DNA from: Dokdonella fugitiva
GTDB taxonomy: Bacteria > Pseudomonadota > Gammaproteobacteria > Xanthomonadales > Rhodanobacteraceae
Length of the DNA stretch: 64,000 nucleotides
NCBI RefSeq assembly: GCF_014138265.1
Contig: NZ_JACGXL010000001.1
Span: 558,001-622,000 of the forward strand
Direction: 5' to 3'
In this document: piece after piece, positions 9,387 to 18,252 of the stretch
How the letters are laid out: each line of letters opens with the position of its first letter
Position numbering within the stretch: the stretch's first letter is position 1
Notes under the pieces: generated by a model
Told to the model about the DNA's origin: nothing
The model's input: the letters and a program-made list of their open reading frames with translations, nothing else
Database searches by the model: none
Position numbers and translations under genes: made by a program

Positions 9387-9400
9387 CGTGATGATCATCG
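9387..9400. promoter_or_regulatory. Palindromic candidate LysR operator in divergent promoter region
   Basis: The 93-bp gap between the DUF1989 gene (minus) and the LysR gene (plus) is AT-rich for this genome. It contains the perfect 10-bp palindrome GATGATCATC at 9390-9399, 15 bp before the LysR start, with a second ATCATC at about 9366. Its place between a LysR regulator and its divergent neighbour is the usual arrangement for an autoregulated LysR site. No T-N11-A box was confirmed. Confidence 0.4.
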
Positions 9401-9413
9401 TAAGATATTCTTC

Positions 9414-10310
9414 ATGCTCGATCTCACCCGCCTGCGCCTGCTCCGCGAACTCGCGCGCCGTGGAACGATGACCGCGGTCGCCGACGCGCTCGGGCTCACC
9501 TCCTCGGCGGTGTCCCAGCAGTTCGCCACGCTCGAGCGCGAGACCGGCGTCGCGCTGCTCGAACAGATCGGCCGGCGCGTGCGCCTCACCGCGGAAGGCG
9601 CGCAGCTCGTCGCGCACGCGGAAACGATCCTGCAGGCCGTCGACGCCGCCGAACGTGACCTGCGCAGCGCTCACGAGGCGCCGGGCGGCGAACTCGACGT
9701 CGCCTGCTTCGCGAGCTACGCGAAGGCGCACCTGCTTCCCGCGATCGTGCGCGTGCGGGCGCGCCATCCGGCCATGAACGTGGTCGTGCGTGAACTCGAA
9801 ACGCCCGACGCACTCGACGCCGTGCGCGACGGCCGTTGCCACCTCGCGGTCTGCTTCGCCTACAACCTCGTGCCGCGCGCGGAGGTCGCCGGGCTCGTCA
9901 CGCACGTGCTGCTGGAGGAGCCGATGCGCGTCGCGCTGCCGGCGTCGATGGCGACGTCGGCGACGACGATCGCCCTGCGACGCCTCGAGCACGAGGACTG
10001 GATCGTCGGCTCGCGCCAGTCCGACGATCATCGACTCGCCGAGCGTGCGTGCGCGGCCGCAGGCTTCGCGCCGCGGATCACCCACACGATCGACGACTAC
10101 GACCTGCTGCTGCGCATGGTTGCGGCCGGCTTCGGCGTCGGCCTCGTGCCGGAACTCGGCGCGCGCTCCGCGGCCACGAAGGGCGTCGCGATCCGTGCCC
10201 CGCGCGGCACGCCGCTCACGCGACGCGTGCATGCAGTGACGCGCCGTGCGCTCTCCGCGTCGCCGCTGGTCGCGGCACTGCTCGTCGAACTCACGCGCCC
10301 GCGCGGCTGA
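9414..10310 (+). CDS. LysR-family transcriptional regulator
   Basis: 298 residues. The N-terminal winged helix-turn-helix (about 1-60: LRLLRELARRGTMTAVADALGLTSSAVSQQFATLE) is followed by a substrate-binding domain of periplasmic-binding-protein type (about 90-295). Length and layout are normal for the family. It is transcribed divergently from the DUF1989-ureohydrolase pair across a 93-bp gap with a palindrome, so it probably senses the substrate or product of that pathway. The ligand is unknown. Confidence 0.92.
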   Translation: MLDLTRLRLLRELARRGTMTAVADALGLTSSAVSQQFATLERETGVALLEQIGRRVRLTAEGAQLVAHAETILQAVDAAERDLRSAHEAPGGELDVACFASYAKAHLLPAIVRVRARHPAMNVVVRELETPDALDAVRDGRCHLAVCFAYNLVPRAEVAGLVTHVLLEEPMRVALPASMATSATTIALRRLEHEDWIVGSRQSDDHRLAERACAAAGFAPRITHTIDDYDLLLRMVAAGFGVGLVPELGARSAATKGVAIRAPRGTPLTRRVHAVTRRALSASPLVAALLVELTRPRG

Positions 10311-10329
10311 GCCTCCGCCACCCGCGACG

Positions 10330-11139
10330 CTACGAGCCGAGCACGCGCAACGCCGACTTGTCCGGTTTCGACGGTGGCGGGTCGGCGCGCATCTGCCGCA
10401 GCTCTTCCGCGGTTGCGCGTGGCGCGAGGCCCCAGCCGCATCCGCCGAGGAACATCAGCGTCATCGAGGCGCTGCACGTGATCTGGCTGCCCCACGGCGT
10501 GCGCCAGGTGTGCTTGACCGTCGTGCGCCGGATCAGTTCGTGACCGAGGTCTTCGTCGCGCGGCGCGAACGCCTGCTCGAAGCGCGTCTGCGCGTACGGC
10601 ACGGGCGAATCGTGGCGGAACATCGCCGCACCGTCCTTCGGTGCGACGAGTACACGACCGTCGGGCAGCAATGCACGCCCGTCGCGATCGACCAGCAGCG
10701 GCGGTGTTTCCACCGGCACGGGCGGCGCGACGTCCAACGCATCGCGCGGGCGGCGCGGTCGCTCTTCGGTGCGCTCGCGCCGTGCAGGCGCTCGCGCACC
10801 GGCGACGGCGGAGTCGCGCGCGCGACGCACAGGCTCCGGTTCCGGTGGCGGCGCGGGCAGCAGGTCCTCGAAGTGAACCACGAACGGCGTCGATGCGACC
10901 GCCTCGTGCGTGCGATCGAAGCGCTCGCGCATGAGCGCGTCGAATCCCGACAACTCGAGCACCGTCGCCACGATCGCGACGAGCGTGGTGACGACGAGGC
11001 GCCGTGGCCCGGGCCGATACCGCTCCCAACGCAGGCTGCGCTGCCACGGTCGTCGATCCGCGGCAAACGCGACGCGCGCGAACGCCTGGCCCGGTTCGAG
11101 TCCGCTCCCAGCCACCACCGATCGCGTACCGCCGCGCAT
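10330..11139 (-). CDS. Single-pass membrane protein of unknown function
   Basis: 269 residues, preceded by a good GAAGGAGAA ribosome-binding site. One membrane helix lies at about 47-63 (RLVVTTLVAIVATVLEL). A Pro/Arg-rich linker (PAPPPEPEPVRRARD and similar) follows, then a globular C-terminal part with two Cys (ITCSASMTLMFLGGCGWG). The layout (anchor plus proline-rich periplasmic linker) recalls TonB-like or envelope-spanning proteins, but no TonB box partner or domain is visible. I do not recognise the family. Confidence 0.7.
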   Translation of the reverse strand: MRGGTRSVVAGSGLEPGQAFARVAFAADRRPWQRSLRWERYRPGPRRLVVTTLVAIVATVLELSGFDALMRERFDRTHEAVASTPFVVHFEDLLPAPPPEPEPVRRARDSAVAGARAPARRERTEERPRRPRDALDVAPPVPVETPPLLVDRDGRALLPDGRVLVAPKDGAAMFRHDSPVPYAQTRFEQAFAPRDEDLGHELIRRTTVKHTWRTPWGSQITCSASMTLMFLGGCGWGLAPRATAEELRQMRADPPPSKPDKSALRVLGS

Positions 11140-11287
11140 GCCCCTTCTCCTTCATGCAGGCCCATTCTGGTTGCGATGTCGTAATGCGCACGTAAAAGTC
11201 CGGTTGTGGATTCGTCGAGGCAGTCCCGCCGCTCGCGGCCGGGTCTATACTCGTCACGCGATGATGCAATGCGAGGGAACCGGGACA

Positions 11288-12388
11288 ATGCTTCGACAGC
11301 TCCCCGCTCCGATGCGTGCGTGCCTGCTGGCCGGCGCAGGCGTTGCGTGCGTGCACGTCGCAGCGATGCGCGACGCGGACGCGGCGCTCGCCATCGTCGA
11401 TCTCGGCCGCCTGCCCGGCGCCACCCAGGACTGGGCTGGCGTCGTGGGCATCAGCGGCGACGGCCGCATCATCGTCGGCGTCGACGAAGGACGCGCGTTT
11501 CGATGGGACGGCAGCCTGCACGAAATCGTCGGTGCGAAGATCGCATCTGCCGCGAATGTCGACGGCTCGGTCATCGTCGGCACGCTGGGCTCGCCCAGTC
11601 ATGCGTTCCGCTGGACGGAAGCCGGCGGCCTGCAAGACCTCGGTGCGCTGCCCGGCACCAGCGCAAGCGACGCACTGGGTGTGAGCGCAGACGGCGCCGT
11701 CGTGGTCGGCCGCGCGACGACCCCGCAGGGTTCCGTGCCGTGGATCTGGGATGCGACCAACGGCATGCGCAGCCTCGGCGCCTTCGACGGCGCGGCGAGC
11801 GGAAGCGCCAATGCCGTCAGCCGCGATGGGACGACCGTCGTCGGATCATCGGGCAATCATGCGTTCCGCTGGACCGCACAGGGCGGCCTGCAGGACCTCT
11901 CTCCCGCGCCGTCGTCGCCGGCCTGGGCGGAAGCGAATGCGGTGAGTGCGGACGGAGCCGTCGTCGTCGGCAGATACAACGCCAATCCGGGTGTCGGCAT
12001 GCGCCCGCTGCAGTTCCGCTGGTCCGGGACGGGAGGCTTCTCCGACCTGGCTTCCGCCGATTGGGGCGCGATCAGCCCGGGTAACGCGCATGCCGTCAAC
12101 GGCGATGCGACGCGCATCTACGGCCAGCTCTTCATGTTCCTGTCCGACGCGAGCATCTGGTCGCGCGCCACTGGCACGGTGAAGCTGGCCGACCAGTTGC
12201 AGGCGGAAGGTCTCGACCTCACGGACTGGACTCTCGAGACTGCCCTCGTGGCGAGCGACGACGGCGACGTCGTCGCCGGTTTCGGCACCCGCCGCATCGG
12301 TGCGGACGTCGTCTATCTGAGCTGGCGCGTCTCGGGGCTCGACAGTGTCGGTCCCGTGTTCATCGACGGGTTCGACACGGCCGATTGA
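11288..12388 (+). CDS. Secreted HAF-repeat (autotransporter-like beta) protein
   Basis: 366 residues starting at an ATG before a signal peptide (MLRQLPAPMRACLLAGAGVA to DADAAL). It contains repeated 'GVSADGAVVVGRA', 'AFRWTEAGGLQDLGALPG', 'HAFRWTAQGGLQDL' units of 40-50 residues, the HAF repeat pattern of predicted extracellular proteins. It ends VFIDGFDTAD, a variant of the tail shared by many secreted proteins in this window. Probably a small beta-propeller exported from the cell; function unknown. Confidence 0.8.
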   Translation: MLRQLPAPMRACLLAGAGVACVHVAAMRDADAALAIVDLGRLPGATQDWAGVVGISGDGRIIVGVDEGRAFRWDGSLHEIVGAKIASAANVDGSVIVGTLGSPSHAFRWTEAGGLQDLGALPGTSASDALGVSADGAVVVGRATTPQGSVPWIWDATNGMRSLGAFDGAASGSANAVSRDGTTVVGSSGNHAFRWTAQGGLQDLSPAPSSPAWAEANAVSADGAVVVGRYNANPGVGMRPLQFRWSGTGGFSDLASADWGAISPGNAHAVNGDATRIYGQLFMFLSDASIWSRATGTVKLADQLQAEGLDLTDWTLETALVASDDGDVVAGFGTRRIGADVVYLSWRVSGLDSVGPVFIDGFDTAD

Positions 12389-12445
12389 TTTCGGCTTCGC
12401 GCCGGACACGACCGTCGTCCGCGCGAACGCAGCGGCCCCACGCGT

Positions 12446-14206
12446 TCACGGCAGCTCGAATCCATCCGCGAAGATGAGGTCGGGCATGCGTTCGATCGCA
12501 CCCATGTCGTACGGTCCGGTCGCATCGGGCTTGGCCAGATCCTGCGGGCGCACGGTGCCGATGAGGTCGGCGATGTTGCCGGGGCCGGCGCCGCAGGCGT
12601 CCACTGCGGGCGAGTCCGCCCCAGGCACGTACATGCCCGCGGGATAGGCGCCGCTCATGTCCCATTGCGGGTCGGCAACGACGAGACCGGTGACGCCGGG
12701 CTGGCCGGCCAGCGCGCTGTCCTCATGCACGAGCACGCAGTTGACATTGAACGTCGATCCGGCCGGCGCCGCGAGCACGACGCCGGTGGCGACGCCGTCG
12801 TCGTCCCACAGGATGCTGTTGCCAGCGCTGAAGCCACCCGGCGCATCGAAGCGGATCAGTGCGTCGTCGTCGCCGCCGTTGTCGGCGATCGTCACGTAGC
12901 GCAGGTCGATGTAGCCGCCGGACGAACGCAGCAGCTCGGGGGCACCGTGGTTGCCGGCGACGTGGGTGTCGATCAGGGTCGCGCCCGAACCCGACGCGCC
13001 GATCTGCAGCACGCTCGCGTGCGCGGCGTCGTTGCCGGCGAACACGAGGTTCCAGGCGAGCAGGCTCGCATCGCCGGCGAGCACGAGCGCTCCGCCGGTT
13101 CCGGTCGCGTGGTTGCCGCTGAAGCGCGGGCAGCCGTCGAAGGCGCCGCCGCAGCCGAGCGTGAACGTCGCATCGATCATGAGCAGGCTCGTGTCGGCGT
13201 ACAGCGCACCGGCATCGGCGCCGGCACTGTTGCCGTCGAAGTGCACGCCGCGGAATGTCAGCGACGAACCCGCACCGACGCCCGTAAGATAGACGCCGCC
13301 GCCGCTGCCACCCGCGCTGTTGCCGGCGACCGGCACCGGCTTGAGCGGCGTGTTCGCGCCGAGATTGAAATAGCCGCCCGAGGCCCAGGCGCCACCGCCG
13401 TCACCGGCCGCGGAGTTCGCGCGAATGCCGACGTCGGGATCGGTCACGATCGACGGCGACGGATACAGCGACGTATCGCACGCCTGCTGCGCGATGCCGC
13501 CGCCCTTGCCGCCCGCGGTGTTGCCGGCGACGCGGCAGTAGCGGTCGCAGTAGACGGTCGCGTTCGCGCAGTACAAGCCGCCGCCGTCCTGCGTCGCGTC
13601 GTTGTCGCGCATCGCCGCAGGTGCCTGGTTGCCGACGAGCACGAGCTGCGGCTCGCCGGCCGCGCTCGCCTCGATGCTGACGCCGCCGCCGTTGGTCGCC
13701 GTGTTGTCGTGCACGTCCGCTTCGAACAGGGTGAGCACGACATTGCCGCGCACGCGCACACCGCCGCCATTTCCGACCACGTTGCCACCGGTGATCTCGA
13801 GCGGACCGAGCGTGACCTGGAAGCGCCGCGCGTCACCGGCGACCGTACCGTTCACGTCGACCACCGGCAGGCCGCCGTTGCCCATGCCGTCAAGCACGAC
13901 ATGGCCGGTTGCCGCCTGCAGGTGGCACGACGGCATGCCGCCGGTGAGCGCGATGCCGCTGCTCGCGGCCGGCGTCGGGATCGTCACCGCGGTCGCCGCG
14001 TACGCCTGCTCGCTCGTGACGTAGACCGTGAGGAAGTCGGTGCTCGGCGACGCGGCCCAGGCGTCCACCGCGTCCTGGATCGCGTGGTAGTCGCAGTCGG
14101 GATCGCTCGCCGGCCCGACGAACACGTACTGCGCCGATACCGCGGAGGCGGCGAGCAAGGCGACGGAACCGAACAGCAGGGACAGCGGAAGCGAAGCACG
14201 CGACAT
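12446..14206 (-). CDS. Secreted right-handed beta-helix protein with LIFADGFE tail
   Basis: 586 residues from the ATG at 14206 (GGGAG ribosome-binding site; signal peptide ending AVSAQ). A longer frame starts at 14260. The body shows many short Asn/Gly-rich rungs (DNTATNGGGVSI, GNSAGGSGGGVYLTG, GNHATGTGGALVL), typical of a parallel beta-helix. The end ADSPAVDACGAGPG...GPYDMGAIER is the 'choice-of-anchor Q' type close, and the last residues are LIFADGFELP. Extracellular or surface location is likely. Confidence 0.85.
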   Translation of the reverse strand: MSRASLPLSLLFGSVALLAASAVSAQYVFVGPASDPDCDYHAIQDAVDAWAASPSTDFLTVYVTSEQAYAATAVTIPTPAASSGIALTGGMPSCHLQAATGHVVLDGMGNGGLPVVDVNGTVAGDARRFQVTLGPLEITGGNVVGNGGGVRVRGNVVLTLFEADVHDNTATNGGGVSIEASAAGEPQLVLVGNQAPAAMRDNDATQDGGGLYCANATVYCDRYCRVAGNTAGGKGGGIAQQACDTSLYPSPSIVTDPDVGIRANSAAGDGGGAWASGGYFNLGANTPLKPVPVAGNSAGGSGGGVYLTGVGAGSSLTFRGVHFDGNSAGADAGALYADTSLLMIDATFTLGCGGAFDGCPRFSGNHATGTGGALVLAGDASLLAWNLVFAGNDAAHASVLQIGASGSGATLIDTHVAGNHGAPELLRSSGGYIDLRYVTIADNGGDDDALIRFDAPGGFSAGNSILWDDDGVATGVVLAAPAGSTFNVNCVLVHEDSALAGQPGVTGLVVADPQWDMSGAYPAGMYVPGADSPAVDACGAGPGNIADLIGTVRPQDLAKPDATGPYDMGAIERMPDLIFADGFELP

Positions 14207-14314
14207 GAACGGATCTCCCATTTTTCGCGAGGAACGATCAAGCGCATGCGAATGAGACATCGCCTGCCGCGAAAAATCGAAGGCGTACCGCCGCCGGACA
14301 CGCCGCGGTCGCGC

Positions 14315-14827
14315 CTACCTCGTGCGCTCGAACGTTTCGTCTTCGCCCTGGTCCCGCGCGGGATCATAGTGGCTTCCGTTGCGGATGTAGGTCTCGTTGC
14401 GCGTGATCGCGCCCGGGACATCGAGCCGCAAGCGGAAGGCGTGCTCGTGCGAGCCTTCCGGATCCTGCAGGTTGGCGCCGTCGAGGAAGTCGAAACGGTA
14501 CGCGCCCGATGCGTCGGGGGAAGTGAACTGCAGGCGCGGCGCGTTGCCCTGCGGGCAGTAGTGGGTCGCCAGCAGGCGATCACCGTCCATCGTGTACACG
14601 GTCATCGACTGCCGCGTCGGCGACATCGTCCAGCTCTCGACGACCGTCGTGCCGTTGGCGATCGTGCGGTAGTTCACCACCGTCGCACTGCCCTTCTTCG
14701 TGCTGTGCCAGTCTCCGGCAAGCGACTTCAGCTGTTCGAACACCGCCTTCGACGCAGGCGCGGCGGTTGCCGCGACGGACCACGACAGCGCGAGTGCCGT
14801 AGCGAGGGCGAATCGAGGAATCGACAT
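14315..14827 (-). CDS. Secreted hypothetical protein (DUF1579/lipocalin-like)
   Basis: 170 residues from the ATG at 14827, chosen because a signal peptide (MSIPRFALATALALSW to ATAAP) begins there. The mature part (KSLAGDWHSTKKGSATVVNYRTIANGTTVVESW and a final AFRLRLDVPGAITRNETYIR) looks like a small beta-barrel of DUF1579 or related type. It sits alone, 107 bp from the beta-helix gene on the same strand. Function unknown. Confidence 0.75.
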   Translation of the reverse strand: MSIPRFALATALALSWSVAATAAPASKAVFEQLKSLAGDWHSTKKGSATVVNYRTIANGTTVVESWTMSPTRQSMTVYTMDGDRLLATHYCPQGNAPRLQFTSPDASGAYRFDFLDGANLQDPEGSHEHAFRLRLDVPGAITRNETYIRNGSHYDPARDQGEDETFERTR

Positions 14828-15033
14828 GCAGGACTCCGCGGTGGCGAGCGCACGATCGCGCGAGGCTAGCGCGTCGGGGCAACGCTGCGCCATCGGGCAT
14901 GCGGCGAACGGTTCGCCACGGCCGCCTGAACGAATGCCTCGCGCGCCGGGAGCCATTCCGCGTTCATATAGGCGGCCACCCGCACGCTGCCGATGCGGAT
15001 ACCGCTTCGCGCACGACAACCAAGGGAGGTCCC

Positions 15034-15180
15034 ATGCTGCGTACGATCCTGCTCGTCCTGCTGATCCTGCTCGTCCTCGGCGCACTGCCGGTGTGGCCGT
15101 ACAGCACCGCCTGGGGCTACTACCCGAGCGGTGGCGGCCTGCTCCTGCTCATCATCCTGCTCGTGCTGCTGTTCCGTTAG
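15034..15180 (+). CDS. DUF3309-family small hydrophobic protein
   Basis: 48 residues. A strong GGGAGG ribosome-binding site precedes the ATG. MLRTILLVLLILLVLGALPVW, then a YSTAWGYYPSGG centre and a second hydrophobic stretch, is the DUF3309 pattern (a 50-residue inner-membrane protein with two helices around a Tyr/Gly turn). Family function unknown. Confidence 0.85.
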   Translation: MLRTILLVLLILLVLGALPVWPYSTAWGYYPSGGGLLLLIILLVLLFR

Positions 15181-15365
15181 GCCAGGCTCCGGGCCAGGCG
15201 AGCGCATCGCCATTCCGAGCGAAGCGACAATCCATTTCTGCGCGTTCATCGTGCAGCGAGTTCGCGGATCCTCGTTCGCGCGGGCTGAAGACTCGTCGGG
15301 CCTTCCGGCAATCCGGAGTGCAGCGGCGACGGAAGCGACGCAGGGACGCGTCGCGCATTCGAACG

Positions 15366-15830
15366 TCACGGCTTCGATGCACCTGCCGCGGTCGTATCGC
15401 AGGCGATGCTTTTCGCGGTCACGATATAGCCCGCGCCACTCTTGCCGGTGTCGTCGACCCAGTTAGACGACCCGACGAACGTACCCTCGTTCGCCTTGAG
15501 TTCGGCCGTCCAGCCGGTGCGGCCGTTGCTCACGCCGAGGCGGATCGAAGTCGCGCTGACCGGGCGCCACACGCTTGCGAGATCGGCGTCGGACGCCGGC
15601 ACGGACTCGACCGCGTAGCTGCCCGGACTCGCTGGCACCGCCGTGTCGGTCAGGCGCACGACGCGCGTCTTGGAAGCATCGTCGCCGAACGTGAGTTCGT
15701 AGCAACCGAGCCAGAATCCGGTGCCCGACGACGATTCGGCCGCGCAAACGGCACCGCTGCCGATGCACGCGTTCGCGGCGAGGAGGACCACGGCGCACGA
15801 GGCGCGCAGGGAGCGACGAGGCAGGTTCAT
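15366..15830 (-). CDS. Small secreted protein of unknown function
   Basis: 154 residues with a signal peptide (SLRASCAVVLLAANACIG...AVCA) and a polar mature part with four Cys in total (CYELTFGDD and a final SIACDTT), which could form disulfides. No family recognised. It is isolated: divergent from the small gene at 15923 and convergent with the DUF3309 gene. Confidence 0.65.
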   Translation of the reverse strand: MNLPRRSLRASCAVVLLAANACIGSGAVCAAESSSGTGFWLGCYELTFGDDASKTRVVRLTDTAVPASPGSYAVESVPASDADLASVWRPVSATSIRLGVSNGRTGWTAELKANEGTFVGSSNWVDDTGKSGAGYIVTAKSIACDTTAAGASKP

Positions 15831-15922
15831 GGGCGCGCACTATATCGCCCCCGCCGCATCGGTGTTCATCCGCGGCACCGATCGTTCAGCGCGGAGCATG
15901 CCGCGATGTGTACGGTAGTCGC

Positions 15923-16153
15923 ATGCAGCTCTCACGCGCCCAGCTCGACGGCAACCTCGACCAGCTTGCGGCGGACCTGCCCGGCCTCGTCGAAAGCCTG
16001 GGGCGTTCGCGCGCATTCGATGCATTCCGCAACCGCGCGGACGACATCCTGCGGTCGATCGCGCCGGGCGACGATCGCATCCACGCGCAGCGGCGCATCG
16101 AAACCCTGCTGCGCGAACACGGCCTCGCGGACGCGGCGCCGACCCGACGCTGA
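15923..16153 (+). CDS. Small soluble protein of unknown function
   Basis: 76 residues from the ATG at 15923; an ATG at 15908 adds five. It is predicted all-helical (LDGNLDQLAADLPGLVESLGRSRAFDAFRNRADDIL), with balanced charge and genomic codon use. It runs convergently into the lipase gene 13 bp away. No family recognised; being short, it could be spurious. Confidence 0.5.
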   Translation: MQLSRAQLDGNLDQLAADLPGLVESLGRSRAFDAFRNRADDILRSIAPGDDRIHAQRRIETLLREHGLADAAPTRR

Positions 16154-16166
16154 ATCGATCCGCGGG

Positions 16167-17072
16167 TCAGCCCGCCGGGACGAGCGGCGCATAGTCGGTG
16201 ACGCCGCCGTCCGCGCGCACGAGCCGGTTCAATGCAAGCGAGCCTGGGACGGGTCCCTGCGGCTGTCCCGGATGGTTGATCGCATACCAGTAGCAGTCGG
16301 CCATGCTGTGGTTGCCGTCGGTCGTCAGGTACTCGGCGGTGAAGTCGACCGGCGTGCCGACGTGCTGATAGACGGTCGAACCGAGCAGCGGCGGCGGCAC
16401 GTCGGGCACGATGTCTTCGGTGTTGACCACGCGGAACGTCGGCGCCTGCACGCTCCAGTTCATGCCGGCGGCGAAGCCGGTGTCCCCGACACGCGGGCTG
16501 GCGAAGTTGTAGTGCACGTAGCTGCGACCCGCGGCAGGCTTGATCGTCGAGTTGGTCGCGACGTCGGGCACGGCGAGCGTCGACAAGGCCGAGCCCATGC
16601 TGTGTCCGGTGAAGTACAGCCGGCTCACCGCACCGGCCTGCGCGAGCTGGCCGAGCAATGACGGGCTCAACGTCGCGTACACGTCGTTCCAGCCGACCTG
16701 CACGTTGCCGAAGCCAGCAGCGAGCGTGTAGGCGGCCTGGTCGACTTCGGCGTCGATGACCGCGTCGGCCTTGGTCATCGTGCCGCGGAACACGATGAAC
16801 GCGTTGCCGCTGCCGTCCCAGGCGACGAACCCGAACGGCTCGGGCCAGCCGATGTCGAGCACGGTCACGGTCGCCCAGAGCGGCGCCCCATACTGCAGGC
16901 CGAGCCCGTTCGGCGTCCACTTGAAGCCGGACTGAGGCGGATATCCCTGCTTGACCCACTGGTTGAACTGGTCGTAGGCGGTCAGCACGAGCGACGCGCA
17001 CACCGCGGCTTCTCCGAGCTTGAAGGTCGGCGGGAAATACATCGACGGACTCTTCGACGGCTTCGTGCTCAT
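16167..17072 (-). CDS. Class 3 lipase-like alpha/beta hydrolase
   Basis: 301 residues from the ATG at 17072, which has a GAGGAG ribosome-binding site. Seen: the nucleophile elbow GHSMG (156-160, Ser158), the preceding class 3 lipase strand AFIVFRGT near 91-98, a DIVPD acid candidate and a late His in GNHSMADCYWY. These fit the fungal-type lipase_3 family of triacylglycerol or phospholipid esterases. No clear signal peptide is present, so it may act in the cytoplasm or leave by another route. It stands alone. Confidence 0.82.
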   Translation of the reverse strand: MSTKPSKSPSMYFPPTFKLGEAAVCASLVLTAYDQFNQWVKQGYPPQSGFKWTPNGLGLQYGAPLWATVTVLDIGWPEPFGFVAWDGSGNAFIVFRGTMTKADAVIDAEVDQAAYTLAAGFGNVQVGWNDVYATLSPSLLGQLAQAGAVSRLYFTGHSMGSALSTLAVPDVATNSTIKPAAGRSYVHYNFASPRVGDTGFAAGMNWSVQAPTFRVVNTEDIVPDVPPPLLGSTVYQHVGTPVDFTAEYLTTDGNHSMADCYWYAINHPGQPQGPVPGSLALNRLVRADGGVTDYAPLVPAG

Positions 17073-17345
17073 GGCGCGGCTCCTCGCTGGCGGTGATTCT
17101 TTGTGCGCAATGTACACTCTTTGCCAACGGGCAGCGACGCATCCGCACCCGCCGCCATTGCCGATCCCGGTCGTGCCGCGACCACTCCAATCGCCCCCTG
17201 AGGCCTGGCCGCAGCGCCTCGCTCGCGGCGCCTCGACGGGCGACGCCTGGAGCGTCCGGCCCGCTGGCCAGGCGTCCGTGCCGCTTCTCCGGCGATCCGG
17301 CCCGTGCGACGATCAACGCTTCGTTCCCGCATCGAAGGCGATCCC

Positions 17346-17741
17346 TTGAGCTACGTCGTCATCTCCAGCTTCGAAAACGTCGCCACCGGGGATCTGCAGG
17401 CACAAGGCGAAGCGATCGCGGTATTCGACGCCGAGGCGCCCGCGCGAGCCCATCTCGCGAACCGGTCCGGGGCATTGGCGAAAGCCGTGCTTGCCGCGCG
17501 CGCGGGTGATGCCGGTGCGACCTTCGTCACCTGGACCCTGATGCTCCGCATGCCGCTCGATGTGGCCGGTGTCGAAGAGGCGCTGGAGGATCTGGAACTG
17601 GTCATCGAGGAGACCGAATCGGTCGATGACCCGTTCGGAGAACTGGTGGTCGCCTACGAAGGCCGGCGGCACGAACCCGCCGGCGACTCGGAACTCCCGC
17701 AGGCGCAGGCGCTGCGCGAACTGGAAGCGTGGCTCACCTGA
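17346..17741 (+). CDS. Hypothetical acidic soluble protein
   Basis: About 131 residues if it starts at TTG 17346 (reading MSYVVISSFENVATGD); an ATG at 17304 gives 145. It is rich in Ala, Glu and Asp, with a run of acidic helix (VEEALEDLELVIEETES). No domain is recognised. It converges with the next minus-strand gene 34 bp away. Confidence 0.6.
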   Translation: MSYVVISSFENVATGDLQAQGEAIAVFDAEAPARAHLANRSGALAKAVLAARAGDAGATFVTWTLMLRMPLDVAGVEEALEDLELVIEETESVDDPFGELVVAYEGRRHEPAGDSELPQAQALRELEAWLT

Positions 17742-17775
17742 GCGGATCGTCCGGGCGCTCGCGGCAACGCGGGCA

Positions 17776-18138
17776 TCAGTTCAGGTCGCGCGCTCCGGAC
17801 ACCTTGTCCAGGCGCCATTCGGTGCGCGGTCGCACGCCGTCGGCCGTCAGCCATTCGACGCCGCTGACGAGGCGGAAACCCGGCATCAGCCCGGCCGTCG
17901 CCCACCGCTGGACGGCTTGCAACTGCGCCTGCGCGAGCCGGATCGCCAGCACTTCGCCGATGCCGAAATCGACGTAGACCTCGTACCAGCGCAAACCCGG
18001 CGGCGACTCGCGCGCGGGGATGATCAGGTGGCGGGAATCGGGCGCATTGCCGCGCAGGTCGTCGACGATCGGCGCGTCGGCGTCGATCTCGAAAACGGCG
18101 ATGCGCTGCCAGGTTCCGGACGTCTTCGCGATGCTCAT
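17776..18138 (-). CDS. Hypothetical protein with palindromic leader
   Basis: 120 residues from the ATG at 18138. An AGGAG site precedes this ATG at normal spacing, while a longer frame to 18231 would run through a palindrome. Sequence features: a soluble alpha/beta pattern (RIAVFEIDADAPIVDDLRG, WYEVYVDFGIGEVLAIRLAQAQLQAVQRW). No family recognised. The ribosome-binding site abuts a 38-bp inverted repeat (18148-18185), suggesting regulated translation. Confidence 0.65.
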   Translation of the reverse strand: MSIAKTSGTWQRIAVFEIDADAPIVDDLRGNAPDSRHLIIPARESPPGLRWYEVYVDFGIGEVLAIRLAQAQLQAVQRWATAGLMPGFRLVSGVEWLTADGVRPRTEWRLDKVSGARDLN

Positions 18139-18147
18139 GGCGGATCT

Positions 18148-18185
18148 CCTCGATGCCGCGGCGACGCGTCGCGGCGGCATCGAGG
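18148..18185. repeat. 38-bp near-perfect palindrome at the 5' end of the 17776-18138 gene
   Basis: The arms are CCTCGATGCCGC (18148-18159) and GCGGCATCGAGG (18174-18185). The centre continues the symmetry, giving 19-bp arms with one mismatch. In minus-strand RNA the distal arm ends in GAGG, the first part of the GAGGAG ribosome-binding site of the gene starting at 18138. A further inverted repeat, GAGGTTC/GAACCTC (18182-18188 and 18217-18223), encloses an AT-rich putative promoter. Confidence 0.75.
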
Positions 18186-18252
18186 TTCCACTTTTGCATC
18201 CTATTTCAAATGTGATGAACCTCGCATCCACGCGTACTGAGGGAATCTCCCC

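Noticed and set aside
12665-14869. A 734-codon plus-strand frame opposite the beta-helix gene
   Set aside because: Antisense shadow with no domain; the minus strand encodes a clear beta-helix with signal peptide.
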